64,000 nucleotides of DNA from Ravibacter sp964559125 (lineage in GTDB: Bacteria > Bacteroidota > Bacteroidia > Cytophagales > Spirosomataceae), in the NCBI GenBank assembly GCA_964559125.1, contig CAZLGW010000030.1, positions 7,057 to 71,056 on the forward strand, given 5' to 3'. The notes under the pieces were generated by a model, which was not told the origin of the DNA, did no database searches, and saw nothing but the letters and a program-made list of their open reading frames with translations. Below are positions 52,071 through 61,575 of this stretch, piece by piece; positions within the stretch are counted from its first letter, which is position 1, and each line of letters opens with the position of its first letter. Made by a program: the position numbers and the translations under genes.

Positions 52071-53741
52071 ATGCGCTTCCAGGTATATTTCTCCATTCTG
52101 CTTATGCTTATTGCGGCGATCCCGTCAGTCGGACAGGGGGTGCCTTCCAATTTTCAGCTGGATCCTCAGAGGCTTGCAAAAGCGAAGGAAACAGAGGCGG
52201 AAGCGCTCCTGAAAAAGGATTCTTCCCTGCTGGCCGAAGCCTACTACCTTTACGGGAAAGTATATACTAACGCTGCTAACCTGACGCTTGGTGAAGAATA
52301 TTTTATCAGGTCACTACGGATCCTGGAACCCCTGGGCGATTCGTGGGAAACAGGGAGGCTGTATATGCGCCTTTCCGAAAGCGACCAGCGACTAAGGAGG
52401 TATGACAGCGCGCTGCAGAGAGCTTTTAAGGCAGAAGAAATCTTTAAGCGTGCGGGTTCGGACAAAGGGTTATTTTCTGCATATGGTAATATAGGTGATC
52501 TCTATTGGATAAAAAAAGACTACCCGAGGGCTACAAGTTATTTGAAAAAAGCAGAATCTATCGTTACCGGGCTTGACGATTTGCAAGGGATGGCTGAAAC
52601 TAGCCACAGGCTCGGTAAATTGCTGGCATCTCAGCGATCGGAAGAAGCATTTGTCTATTTTGAAAAAGCGCAGAAGCTGTTCTTCGATCTGAAGAATGTC
52701 ACGAACCAGACTTCAAATCTCTTTCGTACGGCAGAAGCTTATCTTTATTTCGATCGCTATGCAGAAGCCAGGCGTGTGCTTGATAAAGCTGATTCGTTAT
52801 ATCGGACGATACATTCGCCGCAAACCGATCTTACGGTTGGTTTGAATGAAGCATTCAGAAAGTATTTTGAAAAGACCAGGAAATGGAAGGAAGCTTATGA
52901 ATACCAGAAACGGCGGTCGGAGGTGGAGTTTGAGCGGCTGGGTATACAGCGTGACAGCGTTATTCGCAGGCTCCATGTCGAATATGAGTCTGAAAGGAAA
53001 GACGCGGCGCTTGCCGCACAGCAAAATGAGATAAAACTTCAACATTACTTAAATTACCTGCTCTTGGCAGTACTTTGTCTCACAGGTGTTTTTACAGTTT
53101 TTTTTTACCGACTCTACCGAAAGAATCAGAAATTAGGAGAGTTAAATGCCCACCTGGTGCGCGAACAGGGGCATCGTATCCGTAACCACCTGCAGATGAT
53201 CAGCAATATGCTCCAGCTGAATTCGGGCATTTTGAGCGACCCCGAGGCGAAGGCAACGCTTCTCGAAAGTGAATTGCGCGTACAGTCTATCGCGTTGCTT
53301 CAGAAGGGGATTTATAGCAGAGACCAGGGAGCCGAGGTTTTTCTGCCGGAATACTTCACCTTGCTGACCGATCACGTCCTGGAAGTTTCCGGGTATGAGC
53401 GGGTAGAAAGGCAGCTCGAAATAGAAGCTATTTTTCTCCATCCCGACAGGGCGCTTCCGGTAGCGCTGATCCTCAACGAACTGGTCACCAATTCATGCAA
53501 ATATGCTTTTCCCGGCCATCCTTCGCCGCAACTGAAGGTGATATGCCGGCAGGAAGGAGAACGCATACACTTTATGGTGGCCGATAATGGCCCTGGTTTT
53601 TCCCCGGTGCTTCCCGGATCGGAGCAATCGTTCGGGATGCAATTGATCCGTATCCAGGCCGAGCAGCTTTATGCAGTTTACAGTTTTCAGAATGACCCGG
53701 AAACAGGCGGTGCGCTTTTTGAAATGGAGTTTTCAGCGTGA
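52071..53741 (+). CDS. TPR-containing sensor histidine kinase, paralogue of the first
   Basis: A 556-residue membrane kinase of the same design as the first: a signal-like start, a TPR-like region (about 35-300), a membrane helix at about 329-346, phospho-acceptor H368 in 'EQGHRIRNHLQM', and an ATPase domain with 'LILNELVTNSCKYAFPGH' and 'VADNGPGFS'. The ends are nearly identical in sequence ('FGMQLIRIQAEQLYAVYSF' against 'FGMQLIRTQAEQLYAVYSF'), while the sensor halves differ more. Its stop lies only three bases from the converging dnaE stop, with no room for a terminator. Confidence 0.92.
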   Translation: MRFQVYFSILLMLIAAIPSVGQGVPSNFQLDPQRLAKAKETEAEALLKKDSSLLAEAYYLYGKVYTNAANLTLGEEYFIRSLRILEPLGDSWETGRLYMRLSESDQRLRRYDSALQRAFKAEEIFKRAGSDKGLFSAYGNIGDLYWIKKDYPRATSYLKKAESIVTGLDDLQGMAETSHRLGKLLASQRSEEAFVYFEKAQKLFFDLKNVTNQTSNLFRTAEAYLYFDRYAEARRVLDKADSLYRTIHSPQTDLTVGLNEAFRKYFEKTRKWKEAYEYQKRRSEVEFERLGIQRDSVIRRLHVEYESERKDAALAAQQNEIKLQHYLNYLLLAVLCLTGVFTVFFYRLYRKNQKLGELNAHLVREQGHRIRNHLQMISNMLQLNSGILSDPEAKATLLESELRVQSIALLQKGIYSRDQGAEVFLPEYFTLLTDHVLEVSGYERVERQLEIEAIFLHPDRALPVALILNELVTNSCKYAFPGHPSPQLKVICRQEGERIHFMVADNGPGFSPVLPGSEQSFGMQLIRIQAEQLYAVYSFQNDPETGGALFEMEFSA

Positions 53742-53744
53742 AGC

Positions 53745-56700
53745 TCAATTCAACGACACCCTCACGCCATAATCCTCTTCAAGTGATTTTAAAAGCACAT
53801 TATCCGGAGATACGCTGAATACTTTCGACATCATCTGCACTTCCATCCTGGTTTCGGGATCGGCAACGTAAAGCATGAGCCTGCATTTCCCGGGATGGTT
53901 CCCGAAGGTCTGGTATAGCTCCTCCACGAACGACGGGTTGACCTGGTCGAGCGTCATCCTGATGCTGACCTGCTTACACATCTTATCGCGTAGCTCAGTC
54001 AGGAGAGAAATGCTAAGGGGCTTGAATTCAAACTGGTCCTCGTTCCGCCAGCGGTTCTGTACCTTGCCTTTGATATAGAGAAAGCGCCCGGTTTCGATAT
54101 AGTTGCCGAATTTTACAAATTCTTCGCCCATGAGCAGCATTTCGATGCCTCCGCTGTAGTCCTCAATCTTGAAGATACGCATCGGGTTGCCGTTTTTCAT
54201 GGTCTTGTCGATAACATTGCTTACAATACCGGCTATGTTGATTTCCTTACCGAAATAGAGAGGCGTTTTACGGTCTTCCGGAACATCCAGCACTTTGTCG
54301 AGTGTGCAGCTACAGAAGGTTTCGAGCTCGAGCCGGAAGCTGTCAAGCGGGTGGCCCGAAATATAAAACCCTACCACATCCTGCTCGTAGCGGAGCTTAT
54401 TGATGTCGCTCCATGGTTCGACAGAAGGAGCTTTCGGCTTGGGAAGCATATCGTCGTCGTTTCCGCCCGGGCCGCCGAACAGCGAAACCTGTGCCGACGA
54501 TTTGCTGTTGTGATAGTTGTTGGCATAGCGGATCAGCCTTTCTATAAACGACGTATTGTCGTCGTCGGTGGTATCGAAAAACTGAGCCCTGTGGAGATCT
54601 TCGTAGCAGTCGAAGGCGCCTGCATAAGCAAGGCTTTCCAGGGTTTTCTTGTTGACCGTCCGGAGGTTGACCCTTGTGATAAAATCGAAGATGTCTTTAT
54701 AAATCCCGTTTTTATCTCGTTCCTCGATAATACTCTCCACCGCTGCATCGCCGGTACCTTTAATACCGCCTAGTCCAAACCGGATCTCTCCCTTTTTATT
54801 GACGTTGAACTGCCGGTCGGATTCGTTGATATCCGGACCCAAAACCGGTAGGGACAGGTTTTTACACTCCTCCATAAAGAAGGTAATTTTCTCGATGTTC
54901 CCCAGGGAGCTGGTCAGAACGGCCGACATATATTCGGCGGTATAATGCGACTTCAGGTAAGCGGTCTGGTAGGCCACAAAGGCGTAGCAGGTCGAGTGCG
55001 ACTTGTTGAAAGCATAGGATGCGAACGCTTCCCAGTCGGTCCATACTTTCTCCAGTTTTTTGGCGTCGTGCCCTCTTTCCTTACCTCCTTCCATGAACGC
55101 GCTTTTCAGCTTGTTGAGCACTTCGATCTGCTTTTTACCCATTGCTTTACGCAGGGTGTCGGCCATACCTTTGGTAAAGCCGGCCAGCTTCTGGGAAAGC
55201 AGCATCACCTGCTCCTGGTAAACCGTGATGCCGTAAGTATCGGACAGGTATTCTTCCATATCGGCCAGGTCGTAGGTGATCTCTTCCCTCCCGTGCTTCC
55301 GGTTGATGAAGTTGGGTATATAGGCGATCGGGCCCGGCCGGTACAGTGCGTTCATGGCGATAAGGTCCTCGAAACGGTCGGGTTTCAGGTCGCGCATGTA
55401 CTTCTTCATACCGTCGGATTCGAACTGGAAGATCGCGTTGGTTTCACCGCGCTGGAAAAGTTCGAAGACCTTCTGGTCGTCGAGCGGGATCTTGTCGATA
55501 TCGATATCGATATTGTGGTTTTGTTTGATCAGGCGGAGCGCTTCCTTGATGATGGTCAGGTTGCGGAGTCCGAGAAAGTCCATCTTGATCACCCCGGCGT
55601 CTTCGATTACCTTTCCCTGGTATTGGGTGATGAGGAAATCGGAATCTTTGGAGGTGCTGACGGGAATGATCTCCGTAAGGTCGGAAGGGGCTATGATGAT
55701 CCCGGCGGCGTGGATACCCGTATTACGCACAGTGCCCTCAAGTCTCTGGGCTTCCTGCAGTACCTGCGCCGACAGGTCGGAGCCGGCGGCGATAACCCTC
55801 ATTTTCTTTACATTCTCCAGCTCATCGGGGCTAATCCCCTCTTTCCGGGTAAGGCTGCCGTCTCCTTCAAGCGGGGCATTGAAAATGCGATGGAGCGTCA
55901 TGCCATAGGTAGGCTTGTCGGGGACCAGCTTGGCAAGTGCATTGGCCTCCGGAAGAGGGAGATCCATCACCCTGGCTACGTCTTTGATAGACGACTTCGC
56001 TGCCATCGTACCGTAAGTGACGATCTGCGCTACCTGGTTGTAGCCGTATTTTTTGACAACGTAGTCGATAACCTTCTGGCGCCCTTCATCGTCGAAGTCG
56101 GTATCGATATCGGGCAACGATATTCTTTCAGGATTAAGGAAACGCTCAAACAGGAGGTCGTATTTGACCGGGTCGATATTGGTAATCCCGGTGCAGTAAG
56201 CCACCGCCGATCCGGCGGCAGAGCCCCGGCCGGGACCTATGAATACGCCCATCTCGCGACCGGCCTTTATAAAATCGGCTACGATGAGGAAGTAACCGGG
56301 GAAACCCATGTTTCTGATAGTCTGCAGCTCGAAGTTGATTCGTTCCTCGACGTGCGGTTCTATGGTCCCGTATTTCTGGCGGGCGCCTTCAAAAGTGATA
56401 TGCCTGAGGTATTCCCACTGGTTGAGCACATCGGCCGAAAGCTCCTTGCCGCCGACTACCTCCGAAAGCGTATGGGTTTTGAATTCGTCGGGAATCGGGA
56501 AGTTGGGGAGAAGGATGTCCTTTTTCAGCTGCAGCAAATCTACCTTGTCGACAATTTCGTTCGTGTTGTCGAGCGATTCCGGTATGTCCTTAAACAGGTC
56601 CAGCATTTCGCCGGTGGTCTTAAAATAGAACTGGTCGTTATAGAACGCAAACCTGCTGCCTTTCGGGATCCCGCCCTCGTCGTCGAAATCCTTTGCCGAA

Positions 56701-57398
56701 GGCGTGCTTTTCTTATCGCCCGTGTTGATGCAGAGAAGGATATCGTGAGCGTTCCAGTCGTCCTGGTCAACGTAGTGCGAATCGTTGGAGCAGATCACCT
56801 TGACGTTGTATTTTTTTGCGAAACGCAGCAATACTTCGTTTACCTGCAGCTGTTCCCTGATCTCATGACGCTGCAGCTCTACATAATAGTCTTCTCCGAA
56901 GAGGTCCAGCCACCACCTGAATTCTTTTTCACCTTCCTCTTCTCCTTTTTTGAGGATGGTCTTGGGTACCTGCGCTCCAATGCAGCAGGTAGTGGCGATC
57001 AGCCCTTTGTGGTGCCTGACGATCTTGTCCTTGTCGATCCGCGGGTATTTGCCGTACATCCCTTCCATGAAGCCGAGCGAGCAGAGCTTCACGAGGTTTT
57101 TATACCCCTCGGCGTTCTTGGCAAGCAGCAACTGGTGGTACCTGACGTCTTTCTGTTCTTTGGTGAACTGCTTCCTGGTCATGTCCTCCACCACGTAGAA
57201 TTCGCACCCGACTATAGGTTTGATCCCCTGCTTATGCCCTTCCGCCACGAATTCGAATACGCCGAACATGTTTCCATGATCGGTAATGGCCACGGCAGGC
57301 ATGTTGTCCTGCTTCGCCTTTTTGAACAGCTTTTTTATATCGGCTGCCCCGTCGAGCAGGGAGAATTGTGTATGGCAATGAAGGTGTGAAAATTGCAT
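53745..57398 (-). CDS. dnaE: DNA polymerase III alpha subunit
   Basis: A 1217-residue replicative polymerase. The ATG at 57398 starts the PHP domain directly ('MQFSHLHCHTQFSLLDGAAD'). The frame is open upstream to an ATG at 57461, but those 21 residues are encoded by a palindromic repeat and are unlikely to be real. The polymerase core contains 'RGSAAGSAVAYCTGI' and the catalytic 'PDIDTDFDDEGR', and the OB-fold domain lies near the end. It is a single complete DnaE1-type enzyme. It is convergent with the second kinase and downstream of a DUF2461 gene. Confidence 0.97.
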   Translation of the reverse strand: MQFSHLHCHTQFSLLDGAADIKKLFKKAKQDNMPAVAITDHGNMFGVFEFVAEGHKQGIKPIVGCEFYVVEDMTRKQFTKEQKDVRYHQLLLAKNAEGYKNLVKLCSLGFMEGMYGKYPRIDKDKIVRHHKGLIATTCCIGAQVPKTILKKGEEEGEKEFRWWLDLFGEDYYVELQRHEIREQLQVNEVLLRFAKKYNVKVICSNDSHYVDQDDWNAHDILLCINTGDKKSTPSAKDFDDEGGIPKGSRFAFYNDQFYFKTTGEMLDLFKDIPESLDNTNEIVDKVDLLQLKKDILLPNFPIPDEFKTHTLSEVVGGKELSADVLNQWEYLRHITFEGARQKYGTIEPHVEERINFELQTIRNMGFPGYFLIVADFIKAGREMGVFIGPGRGSAAGSAVAYCTGITNIDPVKYDLLFERFLNPERISLPDIDTDFDDEGRQKVIDYVVKKYGYNQVAQIVTYGTMAAKSSIKDVARVMDLPLPEANALAKLVPDKPTYGMTLHRIFNAPLEGDGSLTRKEGISPDELENVKKMRVIAAGSDLSAQVLQEAQRLEGTVRNTGIHAAGIIIAPSDLTEIIPVSTSKDSDFLITQYQGKVIEDAGVIKMDFLGLRNLTIIKEALRLIKQNHNIDIDIDKIPLDDQKVFELFQRGETNAIFQFESDGMKKYMRDLKPDRFEDLIAMNALYRPGPIAYIPNFINRKHGREEITYDLADMEEYLSDTYGITVYQEQVMLLSQKLAGFTKGMADTLRKAMGKKQIEVLNKLKSAFMEGGKERGHDAKKLEKVWTDWEAFASYAFNKSHSTCYAFVAYQTAYLKSHYTAEYMSAVLTSSLGNIEKITFFMEECKNLSLPVLGPDINESDRQFNVNKKGEIRFGLGGIKGTGDAAVESIIEERDKNGIYKDIFDFITRVNLRTVNKKTLESLAYAGAFDCYEDLHRAQFFDTTDDDNTSFIERLIRYANNYHNSKSSAQVSLFGGPGGNDDDMLPKPKAPSVEPWSDINKLRYEQDVVGFYISGHPLDSFRLELETFCSCTLDKVLDVPEDRKTPLYFGKEINIAGIVSNVIDKTMKNGNPMRIFKIEDYSGGIEMLLMGEEFVKFGNYIETGRFLYIKGKVQNRWRNEDQFEFKPLSISLLTELRDKMCKQVSIRMTLDQVNPSFVEELYQTFGNHPGKCRLMLYVADPETRMEVQMMSKVFSVSPDNVLLKSLEEDYGVRVSLN

Positions 57399-57427
57399 GT
57401 TTTTTTGGGTAATTATTTTAATTGTCC

Positions 57428-57455
57428 GTAGAGACGCAAGGCCTTGCGTCTCTAC
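57428..57455. repeat. Perfect 28-bp palindrome between DUF2461 and dnaE
   Basis: GTAGAGACGCAAGG is followed directly by its reverse complement, with no loop. It starts two bases after the DUF2461 stop and 30 bases upstream of the dnaE ATG. The same 'gtagagacgc' palindrome type is dispersed in several Bacteroidota and cyanobacteria (recalled). It may act as a terminator or be a mobile repeat. Confidence 0.75.
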
Positions 57456-57457
57456 AA

Positions 57458-58132
57458 TCAATCCTCTTCTTCCTCATCAAAAAATATGTAATTAAGGAAA
57501 TCAGTATAAGGTTTAAGAAGTCTGATTCCCTTCAGGAGCTCATCTGCAAAGTCGGGGGAAGTCACCTCTTTGTCAGAAAACTTATGCATGAAAAACAGTT
57601 GCTTTCTTTGCAGGAGCTCTATTTCCGGGTGGTCCCTGGAATAGCCTTTGGGAGCTGTTTTCAAGGTTTCCCCCCATACATGCGGGAAGAAAGTCCTGAA
57701 TTCGGGTTCATTGATGATGCTCTTGAGCTGGTATGCATTATAGTCGACCTCCTGCCGGTATTTGGTCAGCTGGGCGGGAGTCGCTTCCCACATTCCGCCG
57801 CCAAGGAAAGATTCGCCATAAGGCTGAATATGGATGTAGTAGTCAATCCTGCCTGAATTTCTGCCGCCGGGGCCGATTGCCGCTGAAAGATTGTTTTTAT
57901 AGGGCGCCTTGTTCTTGGAAAACCTGATATCGCGGTTAATCCTGAAAATACAATCTTTTACTTTTGTATTCCCGAGCTCCTCGAAACGCCCGACTTCGGC
58001 GAGCAGTTTTTCGATGAGTTGTTCCAGGTTTTTCTTTGCTGCCTCGTAGCGGCTGCGGTTGGAGGCGAACCACTCTTTGTTATTATTTTTGGCCAGATCC
58101 TTTAAAAACTGAAGTGTGGAAGCGTCTAACAT
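57458..58132 (-). CDS. DUF2461 domain protein
   Basis: A 224-residue cytoplasmic protein of the DUF2461/TIGR02453 family, function unknown. Landmarks: 'LQFLKDLAKNNNKEWFASNR' near the start, 'CIFRINRDIRFSKNKAPYKN' at about 60-80, 'GSFLGGGMWE'-type glycine-rich loop (here 'ESFLGGGMWEATPAQL') and 'LKTAPKGYSRDHPEIELL'. The acidic tail is typical. It is divergent from trpS and precedes dnaE on the same strand. Confidence 0.92.
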   Translation of the reverse strand: MLDASTLQFLKDLAKNNNKEWFASNRSRYEAAKKNLEQLIEKLLAEVGRFEELGNTKVKDCIFRINRDIRFSKNKAPYKNNLSAAIGPGGRNSGRIDYYIHIQPYGESFLGGGMWEATPAQLTKYRQEVDYNAYQLKSIINEPEFRTFFPHVWGETLKTAPKGYSRDHPEIELLQRKQLFFMHKFSDKEVTSPDFADELLKGIRLLKPYTDFLNYIFFDEEEED

Positions 58133-58255
58133 CTTTAATCTGAGCTGATTTGGCGTTTATTTATTTGAACAGACTGAAAAATTCTCTCAATTTACCGATT
58201 TTTGCACACCGTTCCCTGAAACGCGGACGGATAATTTGACTTTAACATAACCTGT

Positions 58256-59230
58256 ATGGCAAGAGTTCTGACCGGGATCCAAAGTAGCGGCCGCCCTCAT
58301 TTGGGAAATATTTTAGGAGCTATTTTACCGGCGATCGAATTTTCGAAAGACGAGAAAAACGAGTCTTTTTATTTTATTGCGGACCTTCATTCGCTGACCA
58401 CCCTGAAAGACGGGGCAACAAGAGAAGAATATGTAAGGGCCATAGCCGCCACCTGGCTGGCTTTCGGTTTCGACGCAGAATCCAATGTATTCTGGCGGCA
58501 GTCGCGGGTGCCTGCCCATACCGAGCTGGCCTGGTATCTTAATTGCTTCACTCCATTCCCGATGCTGGCCAACGCGCATTCCTTTAAGGACAAATCGGAG
58601 CAGCTTGAGGATGTCAATGCCGGACTTTTCACCTACCCCGTGCTGATGAGTGCAGACATTCTTTTATATAGCGCCAATTGGGTGCCTGTGGGGAAGGACC
58701 AGAAGCAGCATCTGGAGATCACAAGAGACATCGCGGCCTCTTTTAACCGCCAGGTAGGAGAGGAGATCCTGGTTTTGCCAGAGCCGAAGATAGATGAGCG
58801 ACTCATGACGATACCGGGTATCGACGGGAGAAAAATGAGCAAATCGTACAATAACTACATCGATATTTTCCTGCCTGAAAACGAGTTGAAGAAAACGATC
58901 AGGAAGATTGTCTCCGATTCAACTCCACTTGAAGAGCCTAAGGACCCGGATAAAGACATTACGTTTCAGCTCTACTCCCTGATAGCCGACGAGAGCCAGG
59001 TGACCACCATGAGGGCGAAATACGAGGCCGGAGGGTACGGTTATGGCCATGCCAAGCAGGAGCTTTTCGAGCTGATCCTTGAAAAATACAAAAGGCCCAG
59101 GGAGATCTTCGATTATTATATGAGGGAAACGGAGGCGCTGGAGGCTATTTTGCAGAAGGGCGAAGAAAAGGCCCGGGGCATAGCTCAGGAGGTATTGTCG
59201 AAGGTGAGAAGCAAACTGGGCTACCACTGA
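58256..59230 (+). CDS. trpS: Tryptophan-tRNA ligase
   Basis: A 324-residue class I aminoacyl-tRNA synthetase that charges tRNA-Trp. The HIGH-type motif is 'GRPHLGN' (12-18) and KMSKS is at 193-197 ('DGRKMSKSYNN'). 'VGKDQKQHLEITRDIA' is the usual middle motif. The stop overlaps the start of the PAP2 gene by one base (TGATG), so the two are coupled. Confidence 0.97.
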   Translation: MARVLTGIQSSGRPHLGNILGAILPAIEFSKDEKNESFYFIADLHSLTTLKDGATREEYVRAIAATWLAFGFDAESNVFWRQSRVPAHTELAWYLNCFTPFPMLANAHSFKDKSEQLEDVNAGLFTYPVLMSADILLYSANWVPVGKDQKQHLEITRDIAASFNRQVGEEILVLPEPKIDERLMTIPGIDGRKMSKSYNNYIDIFLPENELKKTIRKIVSDSTPLEEPKDPDKDITFQLYSLIADESQVTTMRAKYEAGGYGYGHAKQELFELILEKYKRPREIFDYYMRETEALEAILQKGEEKARGIAQEVLSKVRSKLGYH

Positions 59231-59799
59231 TGGAACTGTTCTGGCAGGGGGTATCGGACTGGGATCAGCAGTTGTTCCTGATGCTCAACGGGATCCACAG
59301 TCCTTTTTCGGATTTCCTTTTCAAATGGATCACCTATAAGTATACGTGGGCCCCGATGTACATCTTTCTTTTTTATGTGATCCTGAAATCCTACGGGCGG
59401 GAGGGGATAGCGATTATCCTGCTTTCGCTTGCGGCCCTGATCCTGGCCGATTATTTTGCTTCAGGGATCATGAAGCCCTATTTCGCCCGCGACAGACCTT
59501 GCCACGACCCGCTTATCGGGCACCTTGTCCATAACGTGGTAGGCTGCGGAGGCAAATTCGGTTTCTCTTCCTCCCATGCATCTACGTCATTTGCGCTGTC
59601 AACCGCTTTTTATCTCTTTACCCGTGAAAAGATTAAGGGAATGAAATGGATGTTCCTCTGGGCGGCGGTATACGCTTACAGCCGGGTTGCGGTAGGGGTG
59701 CATTACCCGGGAGATATCCTTGTAGGTGCGGCCGTGGGGGCGCTTACCTCGATGATTATCGTTTGGATATATTTCTATTTCCGTAAGTCGTTGGGATAA
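59230..59799 (+). CDS. PAP2-family membrane phosphatase
   Basis: A 189-residue integral membrane protein with five or six helices. The three phosphatase motifs are complete: KxxxxxxRP ('KPYFARDRP'), a 'SSHAS' version of PSGH, and SRxxxxxHxxxD ('SRVAVGVHYPGD'). Members dephosphorylate lipid phosphates such as undecaprenyl pyrophosphate or phosphatidate. It overlaps trpS by one base. The -33 box of the prs promoter lies in its last codons. Confidence 0.92.
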   Translation: MELFWQGVSDWDQQLFLMLNGIHSPFSDFLFKWITYKYTWAPMYIFLFYVILKSYGREGIAIILLSLAALILADYFASGIMKPYFARDRPCHDPLIGHLVHNVVGCGGKFGFSSSHASTSFALSTAFYLFTREKIKGMKWMFLWAAVYAYSRVAVGVHYPGDILVGAAVGALTSMIIVWIYFYFRKSLG

Positions 59800-59821
59800 A
59801 AACTAATTAGCATTAACTTTG
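59791..59821 (+). promoter_or_regulatory. Candidate prs promoter, Bacteroidota type
   Basis: TTG (59791-59793), 20 bases, then TAACTTTG (59814-59821) fits the consensus in both boxes and spacing. Transcription would start near 59827, only about 15 bases before the prs ATG. Confidence 0.55.
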
Positions 59822-59841
59822 CGCAAATTTTCCTACATAGG

Positions 59842-60789
59842 ATGGGCTCTATTAATACAGTAAAAATTTTTTCGGGAACGCAGTCTGAGTATCTCTCCAA
59901 GAAGATAGCCCGCTATTTCGGGAAAGACCTCGGCGGTTATACGCTCAGGAAATTCAGTGACGGGGAGTTGTCGCCCAGCTTCGAGGAATCGATCCGCGGG
60001 TGCGATGTGTTCCTGATCCAGTCTACTTTTCCCCCGGCCGACGGCCTGCTCGAGCTGCTGCTGATGGTAGACGCGGCGAAAAGAGCTTCAGCGCACTATG
60101 TAACGGCGGTCATACCTTATTTCGGTTATGCGCGCCAGGACAGGAAAGATAAGCCCCGCGTGGCGATAGCCGCCAAAGTAGTAGCCAACCTGCTTTCTGC
60201 ATCGGGTGTAGACCGGCTTATTACCATCGATCTGCATGCAGGGCAGATACAGGGATTTTTTGATTTCCCGGTAGATCACCTGGAGGGGACGACAGTGTTT
60301 GTCCCGTTTATAAAGGCCCTGGGTCTTAAAGACCTGTTGATCGCTTCGCCCGATGTGGGAGGGGCTGCCAGGGCCAGGAATTTTGCAAAACACCTCAATG
60401 TGGATATGGTGCTTTGCGATAAGCACAGGAAGCGGGCCAATGAAATTGCCTCCATGCAGATTATCGGTGACGTGGAAGGAGCCGACGTTGTGCTGGTAGA
60501 CGACCTTATCGATACCGGGGGGACGATCTGCAAGGCTGCTGAGATCATTATGGATAAAGGGGCCAACAGCGTAAGGGCTCTCTGTACGCACCCGATCATG
60601 TCGGGTAAAGCCTACGACAATATTGAGAAATCCGTGTTGGCAGAGATTTTCGTAACCGACACCATCCCTATCAAATCCGACCTGGGCGGGAAGATCAAGG
60701 TTTTGTCAGTGGCAGAGCTTTTTGCGAAAGCTATCGGCCGTATACGCGATCACGAATCTATTAGTTCCTTATTTATAACTCACGAGTAG
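59842..60789 (+). CDS. prs: Ribose-phosphate pyrophosphokinase
   Basis: A 315-residue cytoplasmic enzyme that makes PRPP from ribose 5-phosphate and ATP for nucleotide, His and Trp synthesis. The ATP-site 'ARQDRKDKPR' (97-106), 'DLHAGQIQGFF' (130-140) and the PRPP loop 'VLVDDLIDTGGTI' (217-229) are complete. It is followed after 39 bases by rplY, a common pairing in bacteria, and has its own strong promoter. Confidence 0.97.
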   Translation: MGSINTVKIFSGTQSEYLSKKIARYFGKDLGGYTLRKFSDGELSPSFEESIRGCDVFLIQSTFPPADGLLELLLMVDAAKRASAHYVTAVIPYFGYARQDRKDKPRVAIAAKVVANLLSASGVDRLITIDLHAGQIQGFFDFPVDHLEGTTVFVPFIKALGLKDLLIASPDVGGAARARNFAKHLNVDMVLCDKHRKRANEIASMQIIGDVEGADVVLVDDLIDTGGTICKAAEIIMDKGANSVRALCTHPIMSGKAYDNIEKSVLAEIFVTDTIPIKSDLGGKIKVLSVAELFAKAIGRIRDHESISSLFITHE

Positions 60790-60828
60790 TTTTGTTTTAA
60801 TAATTTTTAGTTTAAATTTATCATTGTA

Positions 60829-61398
60829 ATGAAAAAAGTAGAGATTGTAGGGTATAAAAGAGCGGATCTCGGTAAGACGGCTGCGCAGAAACTCCGCGCG
60901 GAAGGATATGTACCGTCGGTATTATACGGAGGAGCTGAGCAGGTACATTTCTATGCTCCGGCTATTCTTTTCCGTCCTTTGTTATTTACTCCCGATATTT
61001 ACGAGGTAACCCTCAATATCGAAGGAGACATTCACAAGGCTGTTTTGCAGGATACCCAGTTCCACCCGGTAAATGATGCGCTGATCCATTCGGATTTTCT
61101 CGAAATCGTTGACGGGAAGCCTGTAACTGTTGATGTACCCATTAAATTGACCGGTACTTCAGAAGGTGTTATTAAAGGAGGTAAACTTAATCAGAAATTG
61201 CGTAAATTGCGGGTCAGAGGTTTAGCTCAGGATATTCCTGACTACGTGGAGCTTGATGTAACATCCCTTGGTTTGGGTAAGTCGCTGAAGGTTGAGGCGG
61301 TAAAAGCCGGAGAATTCGAAGTTTTGAGCTCTCGTAATCTCCCGGTGGTGTCTATCGATATCCCAAGGGCTCTCCGCGGTACGCTTCGTGCAGAGTAA
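60829..61398 (+). CDS. rplY: 50S ribosomal protein L25 / Ctc
   Basis: A 189-residue two-domain L25 protein that binds 5S rRNA. The N-terminal L25 domain (about 1-90; 'RADLGKTAAQKLRAEGYVPSVLYG'-type start, and 'VLQDTQFHPVNDALIHSDF') is followed by the C-terminal TL5/Ctc beta domain (about 95-189; 'VPIKLTGTSEGVIKGG', 'LRVRGLAQDIPDYVELD'). It is the last gene of the prs unit and is followed by a terminator. Confidence 0.95.
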   Translation: MKKVEIVGYKRADLGKTAAQKLRAEGYVPSVLYGGAEQVHFYAPAILFRPLLFTPDIYEVTLNIEGDIHKAVLQDTQFHPVNDALIHSDFLEIVDGKPVTVDVPIKLTGTSEGVIKGGKLNQKLRKLRVRGLAQDIPDYVELDVTSLGLGKSLKVEAVKAGEFEVLSSRNLPVVSIDIPRALRGTLRAE

Positions 61399-61427
61399 TT
61401 ATTTTTCATGGCTAATAGATTCAAACG

Positions 61428-61455
61428 TGCCGACCTTTGGTCGGCATTTTTGTTT
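61428..61455 (+). terminator. Rho-independent terminator after rplY
   Basis: TGCCGACC (61428-61435) pairs with GGTCGGCA (61439-61446) across a three-base loop, followed by TTTTTGTTTT. Confidence 0.85.
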
Positions 61456-61575
61456 TAGCCCGGGGCAAGAAGCCGGTGGTACTTTTTCTAGGTTTCTTGC
61501 CTTTAGTGGCTTCCGGGCGCGTAATCCCAAACCGGTAGACAGGAGAAGAAGATCCGCGAGAAATAGGCTTGAGCC

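Noticed and set aside
54945..57389. An 814-residue open frame on the plus strand antisense to dnaE
   Set aside because: It exactly shadows dnaE, which has full family motifs; the opposite-frame product has no recognisable domain and its length is explained by the codon bias of dnaE.
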